This document shows, piece after piece, positions 24,527-33,458 of a stretch of 64,000 nt of DNA. A program made the position numbers and the translations under genes. Numbering within the stretch: position 1 is the stretch's first letter; each line of letters opens with the position of its first letter. The notes under the pieces were generated by a model that was given only the letters and a program-made list of their open reading frames with translations, did not search any database and was not told the DNA's origin. The stretch comes from Evansella cellulosilytica DSM 2522 (lineage in GTDB: Bacteria > Bacillota > Bacilli > Bacillales > Salisediminibacteriaceae). The DNA is taken from assembly GCF_000177235.2 (NCBI RefSeq), contig NC_014829.1:1612001-1676000 (forward strand). The letters run 5' to 3'.

Positions 24527-25576
24527 TTAAGAAAGACTACTTGTTTCGATATGATTAATCATATTTTTAAGTCCACTAAAAATGTGATCGTCTTTATTAT
24601 CTGTAAATTCGAGTACGGTCTTGTAGCCAGGCTTAGAATTGACTTCTAATAGCCAAATGTCACCGTAAATATCTATTCCTAAATCAATTCCAAGTTCAAA
24701 GAATCGATTGTTACGGTCCTCTAATAGCTGTGGTATATGAGGGATTATATTTTCGACTACGGGATCTATATATTTTCTCGTTTTCCGTGGTAGCTTCATA
24801 TTTACACACACTTCTCCACCAGCGTGGAGGTTAGATAGAAGAGATTTTTTCTTTCCTTTTCTATACCCCTTACCGATGATATCCCAACAATTCGTCGCTT
24901 TTTTTTGAACTACTATTCTTAAATCAAACGGATAGTCATTTTTTTGTATCGATAAAAAAGGCTGAATTAAATAAGTTTTTGAAAGTATATGGTCTTTTAC
25001 ATAATTATATAAATCATTTATGCTTTTATCTATTATATACTCCTGGGTCATTTCACCATTCCGAATAGAATAGAAATGCTTCTTATTTTCTATGACATAT
25101 ATGCCGTTACCACCTGATCCTATATTAGGCTTTAACACTACTTTTTTATATTGATTTAAAAATAGCTTGAGTGTATGAAAAGTTACAATTTCTGTATGTG
25201 GCAAAAATGGTTTTATTAAGGTGCTATCTTTTAATTTTTGATAAACATACCATTTACAAGGTAAGTTACTATTTAAAAATGTTGTCTGTTCCTCTATTTT
25301 ACTTATACGGAAATGTATTAACCTTTTATAATCAATAGGATGATGAGAAAAAGCTGTTCTATCGTATATATATTTTGGGAGAGGGAAACATTCATTTCTC
25401 CATTCATTCGTTTTGCAATCAAATTTGAGACCATTGACACGGTTACGTTTAACATCATAATCGAAAGGGCTGAAACGGTATACTGAAAAATGTTTGGAAG
25501 CACTAGCTATTGCGACTTTATGAATGTATTCATCGTGTCCATCTGTTTTTAATTGTAAGAAACCTAATGAAACCAC
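24527..25576 (-). CDS. yheC: YheC-type ATP-grasp spore protein (copy 2)
   Basis: A 349-residue member of the YheC/YheD family without the long N-terminal domain. GSGGNGIYVIEN (~150-161), YPFDLRIVVQ (~214-223) and WLLEVNSKPG (~322-331) mark the ATP-grasp nucleotide and metal sites. I prefer GTG 25576 because AAAGG lies 9 bases ahead; GTG 25585 is in frame but directly abuts that site. It begins about 14 bases after copy 1, so the two are one transcription unit. Confidence 0.87.
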   Translation of the reverse strand: MVSLGFLQLKTDGHDEYIHKVAIASASKHFSVYRFSPFDYDVKRNRVNGLKFDCKTNEWRNECFPLPKYIYDRTAFSHHPIDYKRLIHFRISKIEEQTTFLNSNLPCKWYVYQKLKDSTLIKPFLPHTEIVTFHTLKLFLNQYKKVVLKPNIGSGGNGIYVIENKKHFYSIRNGEMTQEYIIDKSINDLYNYVKDHILSKTYLIQPFLSIQKNDYPFDLRIVVQKKATNCWDIIGKGYRKGKKKSLLSNLHAGGEVCVNMKLPRKTRKYIDPVVENIIPHIPQLLEDRNNRFFELGIDLGIDIYGDIWLLEVNSKPGYKTVLEFTDNKDDHIFSGLKNMINHIETSSLS

Positions 25577-25590
25577 TCGTTTCACCCTTT

Positions 25591-26961
25591 CTATATTATT
25601 GCAAAGCCGACGATCGAAGCAGCGTAAATGAGAAGATATTTTACTGACGGTAATACGTGATTATCAATCTGTAGAGAATCCCCCTTTGAAGGCTTTATAT
25701 TGACTTCAAGAACCCAAACTTGGTTATTTTTATCAATAATAAAATCAAACCCTAATTCTCCAAAAACACCACCGGCTCTATTATCGATAGCATAGGCAGC
25801 CTCTACTGCCAATTCGTGAAGAAAACGTTCTGTTTGTAGAGCATCGTCTTCATTCATCCAATTACTTAAGATAGACACTATCTTCTTTTGGACGCCTCCT
25901 TGCGACAAGTTAGATACGATCGTATCCTTTTTCCCTATTCTTCCTACTGCAGAACAAGCTTGCCAGTAACCATTTATATCTTTAATGCACAATATCCTAA
26001 AGTCTATTGGGGCATCGTCAAGCTTGTTAATATCAATTGTTTGCTGTATTAAGTATGGCCTTTTATTTACTCTTTCTTTTAGTATTGTAAATAGTTCTTC
26101 ATCAGCTGTTACCTTTTTAGTTAACCATCCTTGGTCATGTGGATAAGTAAGAAAATAGGTACCTTCATTTTTCAAGACTTTAATAATTCCAGAGCCCTCT
26201 TTTCCCCAAAAAGGCTTTAAATAGCTACTTTTATATTTTTCCAGCAAGTCGTACAAAACATCTTTTGACGTAAGATGTTTTGTTTCTGGTAAGTAAGGGC
26301 GAAGTATAGGTTCCTCAAATAAATAGGAAAATGTATCCCATTTATGAATAAAACGATCGTTAAAATGAGGAATATTCATTTCATTTAATCTTTTAAAGAA
26401 AGTTTTTCCACTTTGTGACCATTCTTGATCACGCCTACCGATTCGATTATAAATAACGTGTGGGAGAGGTGTTATGCATTTGTTCCACTTTCCATCTTGG
26501 TAACAAAAACCGTTGATAAAGGAACCTTGGACATCCTTGTATGAAAAAACGATAAAGAAGTAATAAAGCTGTGTTGCTGTTTTCCCCATTTCTGTTAAAT
26601 ACGGCGTTAATGGTCCAAATGGGTGCTCCTCATCATAAACATCTCCAACTACAACACCGATACTTGGACCAAGATGAAACGTATTTGTATTTCTATCGTA
26701 TAAACATTGGATATTACAGTTTTTATTGAGACGTAAATGGTGTATTACTTGTGGTGGTAATTGAATCATATGATCATCTAAATAGGGATCAACAACAATC
26801 TCAATATTTTTTGAGATGAAATGATTCGTCAGTGTTGCATGATGTTCTACTGTATCATCTATTTTCCATATAGACGCTATTTTAGCTGGGATAACACAGT
26901 TATTAGGATGTAAGTCTTGCTTTTCTTCAATATTAGATATATAAAACGGTATAGAAAGCAT
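25591..26961 (-). CDS. yheD: YheD-type ATP-grasp spore protein (copy 1, first of the set)
   Basis: A 456-residue paralogue with the long N-terminal domain. The ATP-grasp motifs are WGKEGSGIIKV (~250-260), DAPIDFRILC (~318-327) and WVLEVNIKPS (~420-429). The last differs from the usual NSKP by Ile, while the metal-binding Glu and Asn are kept. It is divergent from yheB, with a 136-base intergenic region that must carry both promoters. In B. subtilis yheC and yheD are also next to yheB and yheA, so this end of the cluster is ancestral. The extra copies are an expansion. Confidence 0.88.
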   Translation of the reverse strand: MLSIPFYISNIEEKQDLHPNNCVIPAKIASIWKIDDTVEHHATLTNHFISKNIEIVVDPYLDDHMIQLPPQVIHHLRLNKNCNIQCLYDRNTNTFHLGPSIGVVVGDVYDEEHPFGPLTPYLTEMGKTATQLYYFFIVFSYKDVQGSFINGFCYQDGKWNKCITPLPHVIYNRIGRRDQEWSQSGKTFFKRLNEMNIPHFNDRFIHKWDTFSYLFEEPILRPYLPETKHLTSKDVLYDLLEKYKSSYLKPFWGKEGSGIIKVLKNEGTYFLTYPHDQGWLTKKVTADEELFTILKERVNKRPYLIQQTIDINKLDDAPIDFRILCIKDINGYWQACSAVGRIGKKDTIVSNLSQGGVQKKIVSILSNWMNEDDALQTERFLHELAVEAAYAIDNRAGGVFGELGFDFIIDKNNQVWVLEVNIKPSKGDSLQIDNHVLPSVKYLLIYAASIVGFAII

Positions 26962-27097
26962 TGCCAGCCCTCATTTTGTTGTATGATAATCGTGTAGCTT
27001 AAAAAGTGTATAATTAAGTTTTTAGGTATTTGTGGATACCGTATCTTATGAGTGTAAATCATAAGGTGTGCAAACGTGATTAGAAAAGGTGATAACA

Positions 27098-28240
27098 ATG
27101 ATAATGGAAATGACTTGGTTACTCTCTCTCGTCGTAGTAGGTGCGATTATTGGTGGAGGGACGAATGTTTTAGCGATACGTATGCTTTTTCGCCCATATA
27201 AACCCATTCAAATCGCTTCAATTCGAATTCCCTTTACTCCAGGGTTGATTCCAAAAAGGCGCGAGGAATTGGCTGATCAGTTAGGAAGAATGGTAGAGGA
27301 GCATCTTATTACACCAGAGGGTATATCACGGAGAATTTTTCATCAATCTTTTTTAAAACTGATGGAAGAAAAATTAAAAGAAGCAGTGCTTCAATTTATG
27401 CGTAGAGAGGAAAGCTTAGCTCATTGGTTAAATTCACATGAAGATAAAATAGGTTCTTTATCAAGAATAGATGTGAAGGTGCAAGAAGCAATGAACGGTA
27501 AAATAATATCACTCATCGATGAATACAAAGGTAAAAAGATAAAGGACATCCTCTTAGAAGAATGGATCATAAAGCTTGAATCGCAAATTCCAACCTTTTC
27601 ATCCAAGCTATTAAATAAAGCTGAGTTGTACGTACAATCGCCAGAAGGAGAAGAAGTTGTAAAGCAAATGCTTTCAAGATTTTTCGATTCAAAGGGGAAT
27701 GTTGGATCTTTCTTTGGTAAAATGCTGCAGCGGACGTCTCCTACAACTCTCATCATAAAAGAGCTTACAAAGCTATTGCAGGATGATAAAACGAAAGAAG
27801 TAGTAAGTAGTTGGATAAGAAATGAGATGAAGGAACAAATAGATAAAACACCAGAGCAATTGTTAGGGAAAATGAATGTAGAAACGAATGTTTTGTTTTT
27901 TTCTGAAAGATTGATGGGTGAGATTCCTATCATTGGTGAAATGCATCAGCCTATTAACCAATGGTCACAACGTTACGAAAATGTTATATTGCACACATTA
28001 TTACCAAAAGTGGTCGATATTACGATTAATGTCCTCCAAATAAACTTAAAGTCAGCAGTTAAGAGAATTGGGATAAGAGACATTGTTACTGAGCAAGTGA
28101 ATGCGTTTCCGCTTCGCAGATTAGAAACTATTTTACTTACAATTGCAAAAAAGGAGTTGAAAATGATAGCTGTCCTTGGAGCTGCAATTGGTGCAATGAT
28201 AGGACTAGTACAAGGTGTTAGTTTACTATTTTTTTTATAG
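27098..28240 (+). CDS. yheB: DUF445 membrane protein YheB
   Basis: A 380-residue protein of the DUF445 family, like B. subtilis YheB (377 residues). A membrane helix at the N-terminus (~4-24) and another at the very end (~355-377) flank a long soluble middle part, so both ends are in the membrane. The function is unknown. AAAGGTGAT lies ahead of ATG 27098; GTG 27089 is inside that site. A repeat element of ~450 bp follows it. Confidence 0.9.
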   Translation: MIMEMTWLLSLVVVGAIIGGGTNVLAIRMLFRPYKPIQIASIRIPFTPGLIPKRREELADQLGRMVEEHLITPEGISRRIFHQSFLKLMEEKLKEAVLQFMRREESLAHWLNSHEDKIGSLSRIDVKVQEAMNGKIISLIDEYKGKKIKDILLEEWIIKLESQIPTFSSKLLNKAELYVQSPEGEEVVKQMLSRFFDSKGNVGSFFGKMLQRTSPTTLIIKELTKLLQDDKTKEVVSSWIRNEMKEQIDKTPEQLLGKMNVETNVLFFSERLMGEIPIIGEMHQPINQWSQRYENVILHTLLPKVVDITINVLQINLKSAVKRIGIRDIVTEQVNAFPLRRLETILLTIAKKELKMIAVLGAAIGAMIGLVQGVSLLFFL

Positions 28241-28323
28241 AGATCAAATTGAATCAATTTCATAATTCACTTTCTAAAAAAGATCATAGTCTAAGAATAA
28301 TATCATCATATTAAAGAAATTCT

Positions 28324-28770
28324 TGTTAACTTAACTTTGTTGTTGATTTTCACTTCACGCTACTCGCTTGTCTCTTCCTCTTCTAGTTTCCCACTGAAGC
28401 TTGATCCGTCGAGACAGCTCGCAGCGTATTCAAGAAGTATATGCTCGGTGCGGCGGGCAAGGCTTCAAGAGGGAAGTGAAAAAGGTTGATCTTTACCTTA
28501 TTTACTTCCCTCCATGCAATGAGCGTAGTCGTTGCAATCTTTTGGAAGACTACTATGAGTGGGTTTCTCAGAGTAGTCGCGCAACGAACGGAGCCATCGC
28601 TATCCACCTTGCCCGCCCCGATGGATCTTCAGCTCACAACCTGTCTCTTCCTCTACATGCAACGCTCTGGAGTTGTATCCGTCGAGACAACTCGAAGCTT
28701 AATCGTGATGTAACGCTCGTCGCAGGCGTCTCGTACCCTTTCGTTCAATCAACAATACTTTGTACAAAAC
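28324..28770. repeat. ~450-bp composite non-coding element with nested inverted repeats
   Basis: It begins TGTTAACTTAACTTTGTTG with GTTGATTTTCAC and ends with GCAGGCGTCTCG and CAATCAACAATACTTTG, matching the two ends of the 97-bp element at 2431-2527. Inside are two copies of a ~55-bp module (28369-28425 and 28642-28698; GTCTCTTCCTCT ... CCGTCGAGACA-CTCG). There are also an inverted pair CGGCGGGCAAGG and CCTTGCCCGCC, and a hairpin of GAGGGAAGT and ACTTCCCTC arms. Open frames inside look accidental. The 809 bases between yheB and yheA hold this element and no gene that I can support. Confidence 0.65.
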
Positions 28771-29049
28771 GGGGTAATTATACTGCTACTGAATACTAAA
28801 TTAGATATTTGGGTAGGCCCTCCTTTTTTCATGCTTTGAGACCCTTGGCCCATAAGGGCCGAGATTTATAAAATTGATTCAATTGTTTTATTGAAAAAAT
28901 TAAAGTAATATTTTGAAAATATATCATTGGATGAATTATGTTTTGTTTCATGTTATAGTCGTAAGGGTAGAATACATACATACGTATCGTTAGTTTTTAC
29001 ATAACTGCATTTCTCGATTTACGTATACATTTTAAAGGAGGATTTTTTT

Positions 29050-29409
29050 ATGGCTAATCCGTTTGATAAGGCGAAAGAGCTAGCTACAGTACTAAAGGAC
29101 AGCGATGAATTTGCTACGTTAAAGAACTTACATGATGAGGTGAACAATGATGAAGTTGCTAAACGTATGTTAGACAACTTCCGTAATGTTCAACTAGAGC
29201 TACAACAAAAGCAAATGCAGGGCGCCCAAATTACTGAAGAAGAAATTCAACAAGCCCAAAAGCAATTTGAATTAGTACAACAGCACGGAACAATTTCAAA
29301 GCTAATGGAAGCAGAACAAAAAATGAGTCAAGTCATTAGTGACATTAACCGTGTAATTACTGAACCGTTAGAAGAATTATACGGTGCAGGTGAACCACAA
29401 GAAGGTTAA
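29050..29409 (+). CDS. yheA: YlbF/YmcA-family protein YheA
   Basis: A 119-residue, almost entirely helical and glutamine/glutamate-rich protein of the YlbF/YmcA superfamily, matching B. subtilis YheA. Relatives YlbF and YmcA act with YaaT on RNase Y-dependent mRNA maturation, but the role of YheA itself is not established. AAAGGAGG precedes the ATG. In B. subtilis it is adjacent to yheB; here the composite repeat separates them. Confidence 0.92.
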   Translation: MANPFDKAKELATVLKDSDEFATLKNLHDEVNNDEVAKRMLDNFRNVQLELQQKQMQGAQITEEEIQQAQKQFELVQQHGTISKLMEAEQKMSQVISDINRVITEPLEELYGAGEPQEG

Positions 29410-29488
29410 TTGATGTTAAATATTGGTGTGGATAATATCGTCGTACAAGCAAGGTGAAATTTGATGGTCGGTCCCACTTAAAGACGAG

Positions 29489-29526
29489 GTGAGTGAAAGC
29501 GCGATAGCGCTTAGCTCACTTTTTTT
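29489..29526 (+). terminator. Terminator of yheA
   Basis: GTGAG pairs with CTCAC and AAGCGC with GCGCTT around a GATA loop, followed by seven T, about 80 bases after the yheA stop. Confidence 0.85.
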
Positions 29527-29662
29527 GATAAAGTAGATTTTCCGCCATTTCAAAGATAAGACGAAAAGAAGCTTTTTGAATATTATGTTTTTCTTACTTA
29601 TCAAGAGCGACTCCGTTTAAGTTTATGAATATATAGTGGGGTAATTTTTTCGCCCATCTTTA

Positions 29663-30547
29663 TTATTGGATAATTAGTCTGTCAAATGGTAAATGCTTAC
29701 TTCTACGAAATTCACCAGGGGATGTCCCGACTACTTTTCGAAATGCTTTGTTAAAATAATTGTCGTCTCCATAACCGACCTGCATGGCAATTTCTTTTAC
29801 CGTTAATTCTGTATGACTTAATAGGTTAATAGCTTGTTCTAGTCTCACTTTTGTTATATATTGCCCAGGTGTCATGTTCATGGACTCTTTAAAAAGCTTA
29901 ATAAAGTAATATTTTGATAAGTTGATATTAGTAGCAACATCTTGTACGGAAAAAGATGCTTTATAATTTTTATTAATAAAGTTGATGGCCTGTGTAATTG
30001 TATCTGGCATCTGTTCCTTCGCTTTAAATGATTTAAAATAACGATAGCATTCCATAACAAACTGATATGCTTTCGAGGAAGCGAAATAGTGGTCTATAAG
30101 GTTCTTTTTAAAAGCAAGTTCATACACATTTACCACTTGCTCAATAAGCGCAGACTCGATTGGAATATTTATAATAGGTCCTACTTTTCTATTAACATAT
30201 CTCCAGCAATCAGCCGCTGCTTGACCTCTTAAAGTAAGAAAAATAAATTCCCAATGATGGCTATGTGATGGAAGATAATAAATGTGCTCCCCTGGTACTT
30301 CAAGCATAAACCCTTGCCCTTGTTGAACTTTATGCGTTTTCCCCTCAATAAAAACAGCGCCTTCCCCTGACAAAGTGTATTGAAAAATAAATGTATTTTT
30401 ATCATTTCTTTTCATACCGTCCCAGTAATAATCGTGAGAATGAACATATTGTTTTCCGACAACATGAATATCTACTAACGTCCCTATTACTTTTTCATGT
30501 GTTCTAAAACCTATCGTTTCGTTTGGTAAGTTTAATGAATGATACAT
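29663..30547 (-). CDS. AraC-family regulator, probably of melA
   Basis: A 294-residue regulator with an N-terminal cupin-type sugar-sensing domain (~20-150) and two C-terminal AraC helix-turn-helix units (~185-285; FSVQDVATNINLSKYYFIKLFKE and VKEIAMQVGYGDDNYFNKAFRK read as the two recognition helices). Such proteins activate sugar catabolism genes. It is divergent from the alpha-galactosidase gene with a 127-base shared intergenic region, so control of melA in response to melibiose or raffinose is the natural inference. Confidence 0.88.
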   Translation of the reverse strand: MYHSLNLPNETIGFRTHEKVIGTLVDIHVVGKQYVHSHDYYWDGMKRNDKNTFIFQYTLSGEGAVFIEGKTHKVQQGQGFMLEVPGEHIYYLPSHSHHWEFIFLTLRGQAAADCWRYVNRKVGPIINIPIESALIEQVVNVYELAFKKNLIDHYFASSKAYQFVMECYRYFKSFKAKEQMPDTITQAINFINKNYKASFSVQDVATNINLSKYYFIKLFKESMNMTPGQYITKVRLEQAINLLSHTELTVKEIAMQVGYGDDNYFNKAFRKVVGTSPGEFRRSKHLPFDRLIIQ

Positions 30548-30674
30548 AACAATATTTTACCCTCCTCATAGCATTATCTTACCATTTACTCTTTACTTAC
30601 AACAATTTATCATCTAATTAACAGAATATTTATTTTGATATTATCGACAATAAATTACCATTAGGAGGATACTT

Positions 30675-31976
30675 ATGTCTAAAATAACTTTTATAGGAGC
30701 AGGGAGTACCGTTTTCGCAAAAAATGTTCTTGGTGATTGCATGTTTATAGAGGCATTAAATGGCTTCGAATTTGCTTTACATGATATTGATGAGACAAGG
30801 TTGAAGGATTCAGAGTTAATGCTATTAAATCTTACCCGAAAATATAACAGTACCATAAAAGTAAAGTCGTATTTAGACCGTAAAGAATCGTTACGTGGTG
30901 CAAAATATGTCATTAACGCAGTACAAATTGGTGGCTATGAACCAAGTACTGTCATTGATTTTGAAATCCCGAAGAAGTATGGATTAAGACAAACAATAGC
31001 TGATACAGTTGGAATCGGTGGCCTTTTTAGAAGCTTAAGGACGATTCCGGTTATGTTGGACTTTGCGAAGGATATGGAAGAAGTATGTCCAGACGCTCTA
31101 TTCTTAAACTATACAAATCCAATGGCAACTTTAACTGGCGCGATGCTTCGTTACAGTAATATTCAAACAGTAGGCCTATGCCATAGCGTACAAGTGTGTA
31201 CAACTGATTTATTTCAATCACTAGATATGGAGCACGAAGGTATTCAAGAAAAAATTGCAGGTATTAACCACATGGCGTGGCTTCTTGAAGTGAAAAAGGA
31301 TGGGGTTGATCTTTACCCTGAAATTAAGCGGAGAGCAAAAGAAAAGCAAAAAACGAAGCATCATGACATGGTTCGTTTTGAATTGCTAGATAAGTTCGGT
31401 TATTACGTAACGGAGTCTTCAGAGCACAATGCTGAGTATCATCCATATTTTATAAAAAATCGCTACCCAGAGCTCATTGATCGTTTTAACATACCATTAG
31501 ATGAATATCCACGCCGCTGTGTAGAGCAAATTCAGGGTTGGAAAAAAATGAGAGAAGAAATGGTGAACAATGCGCAGTTAACCCATGAAAGAACACACGA
31601 ATATGGTTCATATATAATTGAGGCAGTGGAAACAAACAATGCATTTAAATTTGGAGGAAATGTATTAAATACTGGCGGACTAATTTCTAATCTACCAACG
31701 AAAGCGTGTGTAGAAGTTCCTTGTGTAGTTGATCGTAATGGCGTCATGCCGACGTATGTCGGGGAGCTTCCAGAACAATTAGCTGCCCTCAATCGTACAA
31801 ACATCAATACACAATTACTAACTATTGAAGCAGCGATTACACGTAAGAAGGACTATATATATCAAGCAGCACTTCTAGATCCGCACACTAATTCTGAGCT
31901 GTCTATGGATGATATTATAGCTGTGTGCGATGATCTCATCGAAGCTCACGGAGAATGGCTACCAAAATATCGTTAA
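30675..31976 (+). CDS. melA: Alpha-galactosidase, NAD/manganese-dependent GH4 enzyme
   Basis: A 433-residue glycoside hydrolase family 4 enzyme, nearly identical in length to B. subtilis MelA. It has an N-terminal NAD-binding fold (ITFIGAGSTVFAK, ~4-16), NYTNPMA (~150), the metal-ligand motif CHSVQ (C169, H170) and GINHMAW (H199). It hydrolyses alpha-galactosides such as melibiose through a redox-assisted mechanism in the cytoplasm. TAGGAGG precedes the ATG. No importer genes are adjacent. The MsmX ATPase 10 kb upstream could energise a distant one. Confidence 0.93.
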   Translation: MSKITFIGAGSTVFAKNVLGDCMFIEALNGFEFALHDIDETRLKDSELMLLNLTRKYNSTIKVKSYLDRKESLRGAKYVINAVQIGGYEPSTVIDFEIPKKYGLRQTIADTVGIGGLFRSLRTIPVMLDFAKDMEEVCPDALFLNYTNPMATLTGAMLRYSNIQTVGLCHSVQVCTTDLFQSLDMEHEGIQEKIAGINHMAWLLEVKKDGVDLYPEIKRRAKEKQKTKHHDMVRFELLDKFGYYVTESSEHNAEYHPYFIKNRYPELIDRFNIPLDEYPRRCVEQIQGWKKMREEMVNNAQLTHERTHEYGSYIIEAVETNNAFKFGGNVLNTGGLISNLPTKACVEVPCVVDRNGVMPTYVGELPEQLAALNRTNINTQLLTIEAAITRKKDYIYQAALLDPHTNSELSMDDIIAVCDDLIEAHGEWLPKYR

Positions 31977-32107
31977 TCTCTTCTCGTTTCTAGGAAAAAT
32001 GAAAGTGATTGTTTCGTTATCTCTAGTGCTATTAGTTCTAATTTAGAAAAGAAGGACATATATGTATTACCAATGAACGATAGGATTAGTGAAGGGGGAT
32101 GACAACA

Positions 32108-32956
32108 GTGACATTTCGCTTATTAGCGTTAGACATCGATGGTACCCTGTTAAAGTCGAATCATCGGTTAGCGAAGGAAACGAAGGAAGCAGTAGAGTAT
32201 GCAAAGGAGAAAGGGGCATATGTAACGTTAGCAACAGGGAGGGCCTTCCCCTCTGCAAAAAAAGTAGCAAAAGCTTTAAAACTGGACGATGCATATTTAG
32301 TTACTCACGATGGAGCATTTGTAGCTTCAGAAGTAGACGATCCAATTTACGAAAGAAGATTAGATTCTGATCGGGTATATCAAATTGTTGATATTCTTGA
32401 AAATTATCATTGCCATATTCGACTTTTACATGAAAAATATGCAATTGGAAATAAAACTCGCCAACGTAACTTAATGTCAAGGATGAATTTAAGTGTAGGT
32501 GATCCTCTTTTCTATCCAGTGAACTTTGTAGATTCACCTAGTCATCATTTAATTGACCAGCCTTTAACAGTACCAAAAATTAGAGCACAGTTTTGGAGTG
32601 AAAAAGAGCGAAAAGATGCGCTTGAAGAATTGAGAGAAGTAGTAAGAAACACTCATATCACGTCATCGGCAGAAGGTAGTTTAGATATTGTTGATGCTTC
32701 TGCATCAAAAGCAAAAGGGTTACAAATTTTAGGTAGAAAGCTCGGAATCTCACTACAAGAAATGGTTGCAATAGGATCGTCAGAAAATGATATAGAAATG
32801 ATTGAACAAGTAGGATTAGGTGTTGCGATGGGACAATCGGAAAAGGGCATACAGAGCATCGCTGATTGGGTGACTAGATCCAACAATCAAAATGGTGTCG
32901 GTTATGCAGTGAGAGAAGTGTTTAGAAAGCAGCTTCATCCAGAAATATATAAGTAG
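32108..32956 (+). CDS. Cof-type HAD-superfamily phosphatase
   Basis: A 282-residue HAD hydrolase of the Cof type IIB class. Motif I is LDIDGTL with the nucleophile Asp near residue 9. A large C2 cap follows, then the motif III lysine in KAKGLQILG (~203), and motif IV GSSENDIEMIEQV with metal-binding Asp (~225-237). These enzymes dephosphorylate sugar phosphates, flavin or other small metabolites. The specific substrate is not readable. GTG 32108 is chosen because AAGGGGG lies 8 bases ahead; ATG 32099 directly abuts that site. Confidence 0.85.
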   Translation: MTFRLLALDIDGTLLKSNHRLAKETKEAVEYAKEKGAYVTLATGRAFPSAKKVAKALKLDDAYLVTHDGAFVASEVDDPIYERRLDSDRVYQIVDILENYHCHIRLLHEKYAIGNKTRQRNLMSRMNLSVGDPLFYPVNFVDSPSHHLIDQPLTVPKIRAQFWSEKERKDALEELREVVRNTHITSSAEGSLDIVDASASKAKGLQILGRKLGISLQEMVAIGSSENDIEMIEQVGLGVAMGQSEKGIQSIADWVTRSNNQNGVGYAVREVFRKQLHPEIYK

Positions 32957-33029
32957 AGTATACTAACTAAAGGTTTACTTAACTGAAATCGTGAGTAGTA
33001 AGGATCAGTTTGAAATCATTTTATTGTAG

Positions 33030-33069
33030 CCGCTATGAGGAGGGGAGATCCTCATAGCGGTTTTTTTTA
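33030..33069 (+). terminator. Terminator of the HAD phosphatase gene
   Basis: CCGCTATGAGG and CCTCATAGCGG form a perfect 11-bp stem with a nine-base loop, followed by eight or nine T. Confidence 0.92.
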
Positions 33070-33395
33070 GTTTGTCACGTATTAGTTGTCATTATTGAGT
33101 TAACCTCTTTCGGCCTGTCATAAGGTGGGGCGCTATTTGAAGAGAGGCGTTGCCGCAGATGGGGTAGTGCTATCTGCCCCTGAGCGAGAGTGAAGTTGTG
33201 TGAAGGTAAGATGGAGCGTTGTCATCGCCTGAGAAAAGGGAAATGCCAGTAAAGGTAAAATGAAACTATCCAATCCCACACCAACCGCCCCAAAAATACT
33301 ATTTTTACACTAAAAAAATCAATAACTTCAAACTTTTCCCCTTACCCAATCGTCTGTATCACCAACCTATTTATATTTTCTTCCCACCTCTCCTA
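33070..33395. other. Intergenic stretch without a gene, locally GC-richer
   Basis: Between the HAD phosphatase terminator and the hemZ promoter I see no ORF with a ribosome binding site. The first ~200 bases are richer in G than the surroundings and can form small hairpins (for example GCAGAT 33155-33160 with ATCTGC 33172-33177). The last ~130 bases are C/T- and A-rich. A small RNA is possible but unsupported. Confidence 0.3.
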
Positions 33396-33424
33396 TTGAC
33401 CTACACAATTCATACCGCTAAACT
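33396..33424 (+). promoter_or_regulatory. Candidate hemZ promoter
   Basis: TTGACC (33396-33401) and TAAACT (33419-33424) are spaced by 17 bases and lie 35 bases ahead of the hemZ start codon. Confidence 0.4.
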
Positions 33425-33458
33425 GTAATATGCATGAATGATAGAAAGGAAAGTCGAT

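Noticed and set aside
28383-28799. Overlapping ORFs of 74-132 codons on both strands between yheB and yheA
   Set aside because: They lie wholly inside the composite repeat with nested inverted repeats, lack ribosome binding sites, and give low-complexity Cys/Arg/Ser-rich peptides typical of non-coding repeats.
32089-32537. ORFs overlapping the start of the HAD phosphatase on both strands
   Set aside because: They are shadows of a well-supported gene with intact HAD motifs and have no initiation signals of their own.
33070-33395. Small RNA gene in the GC-richer intergenic stretch
   Set aside because: The local hairpins are short, no promoter-terminator pair frames them, and no known RNA family is recognisable by eye.
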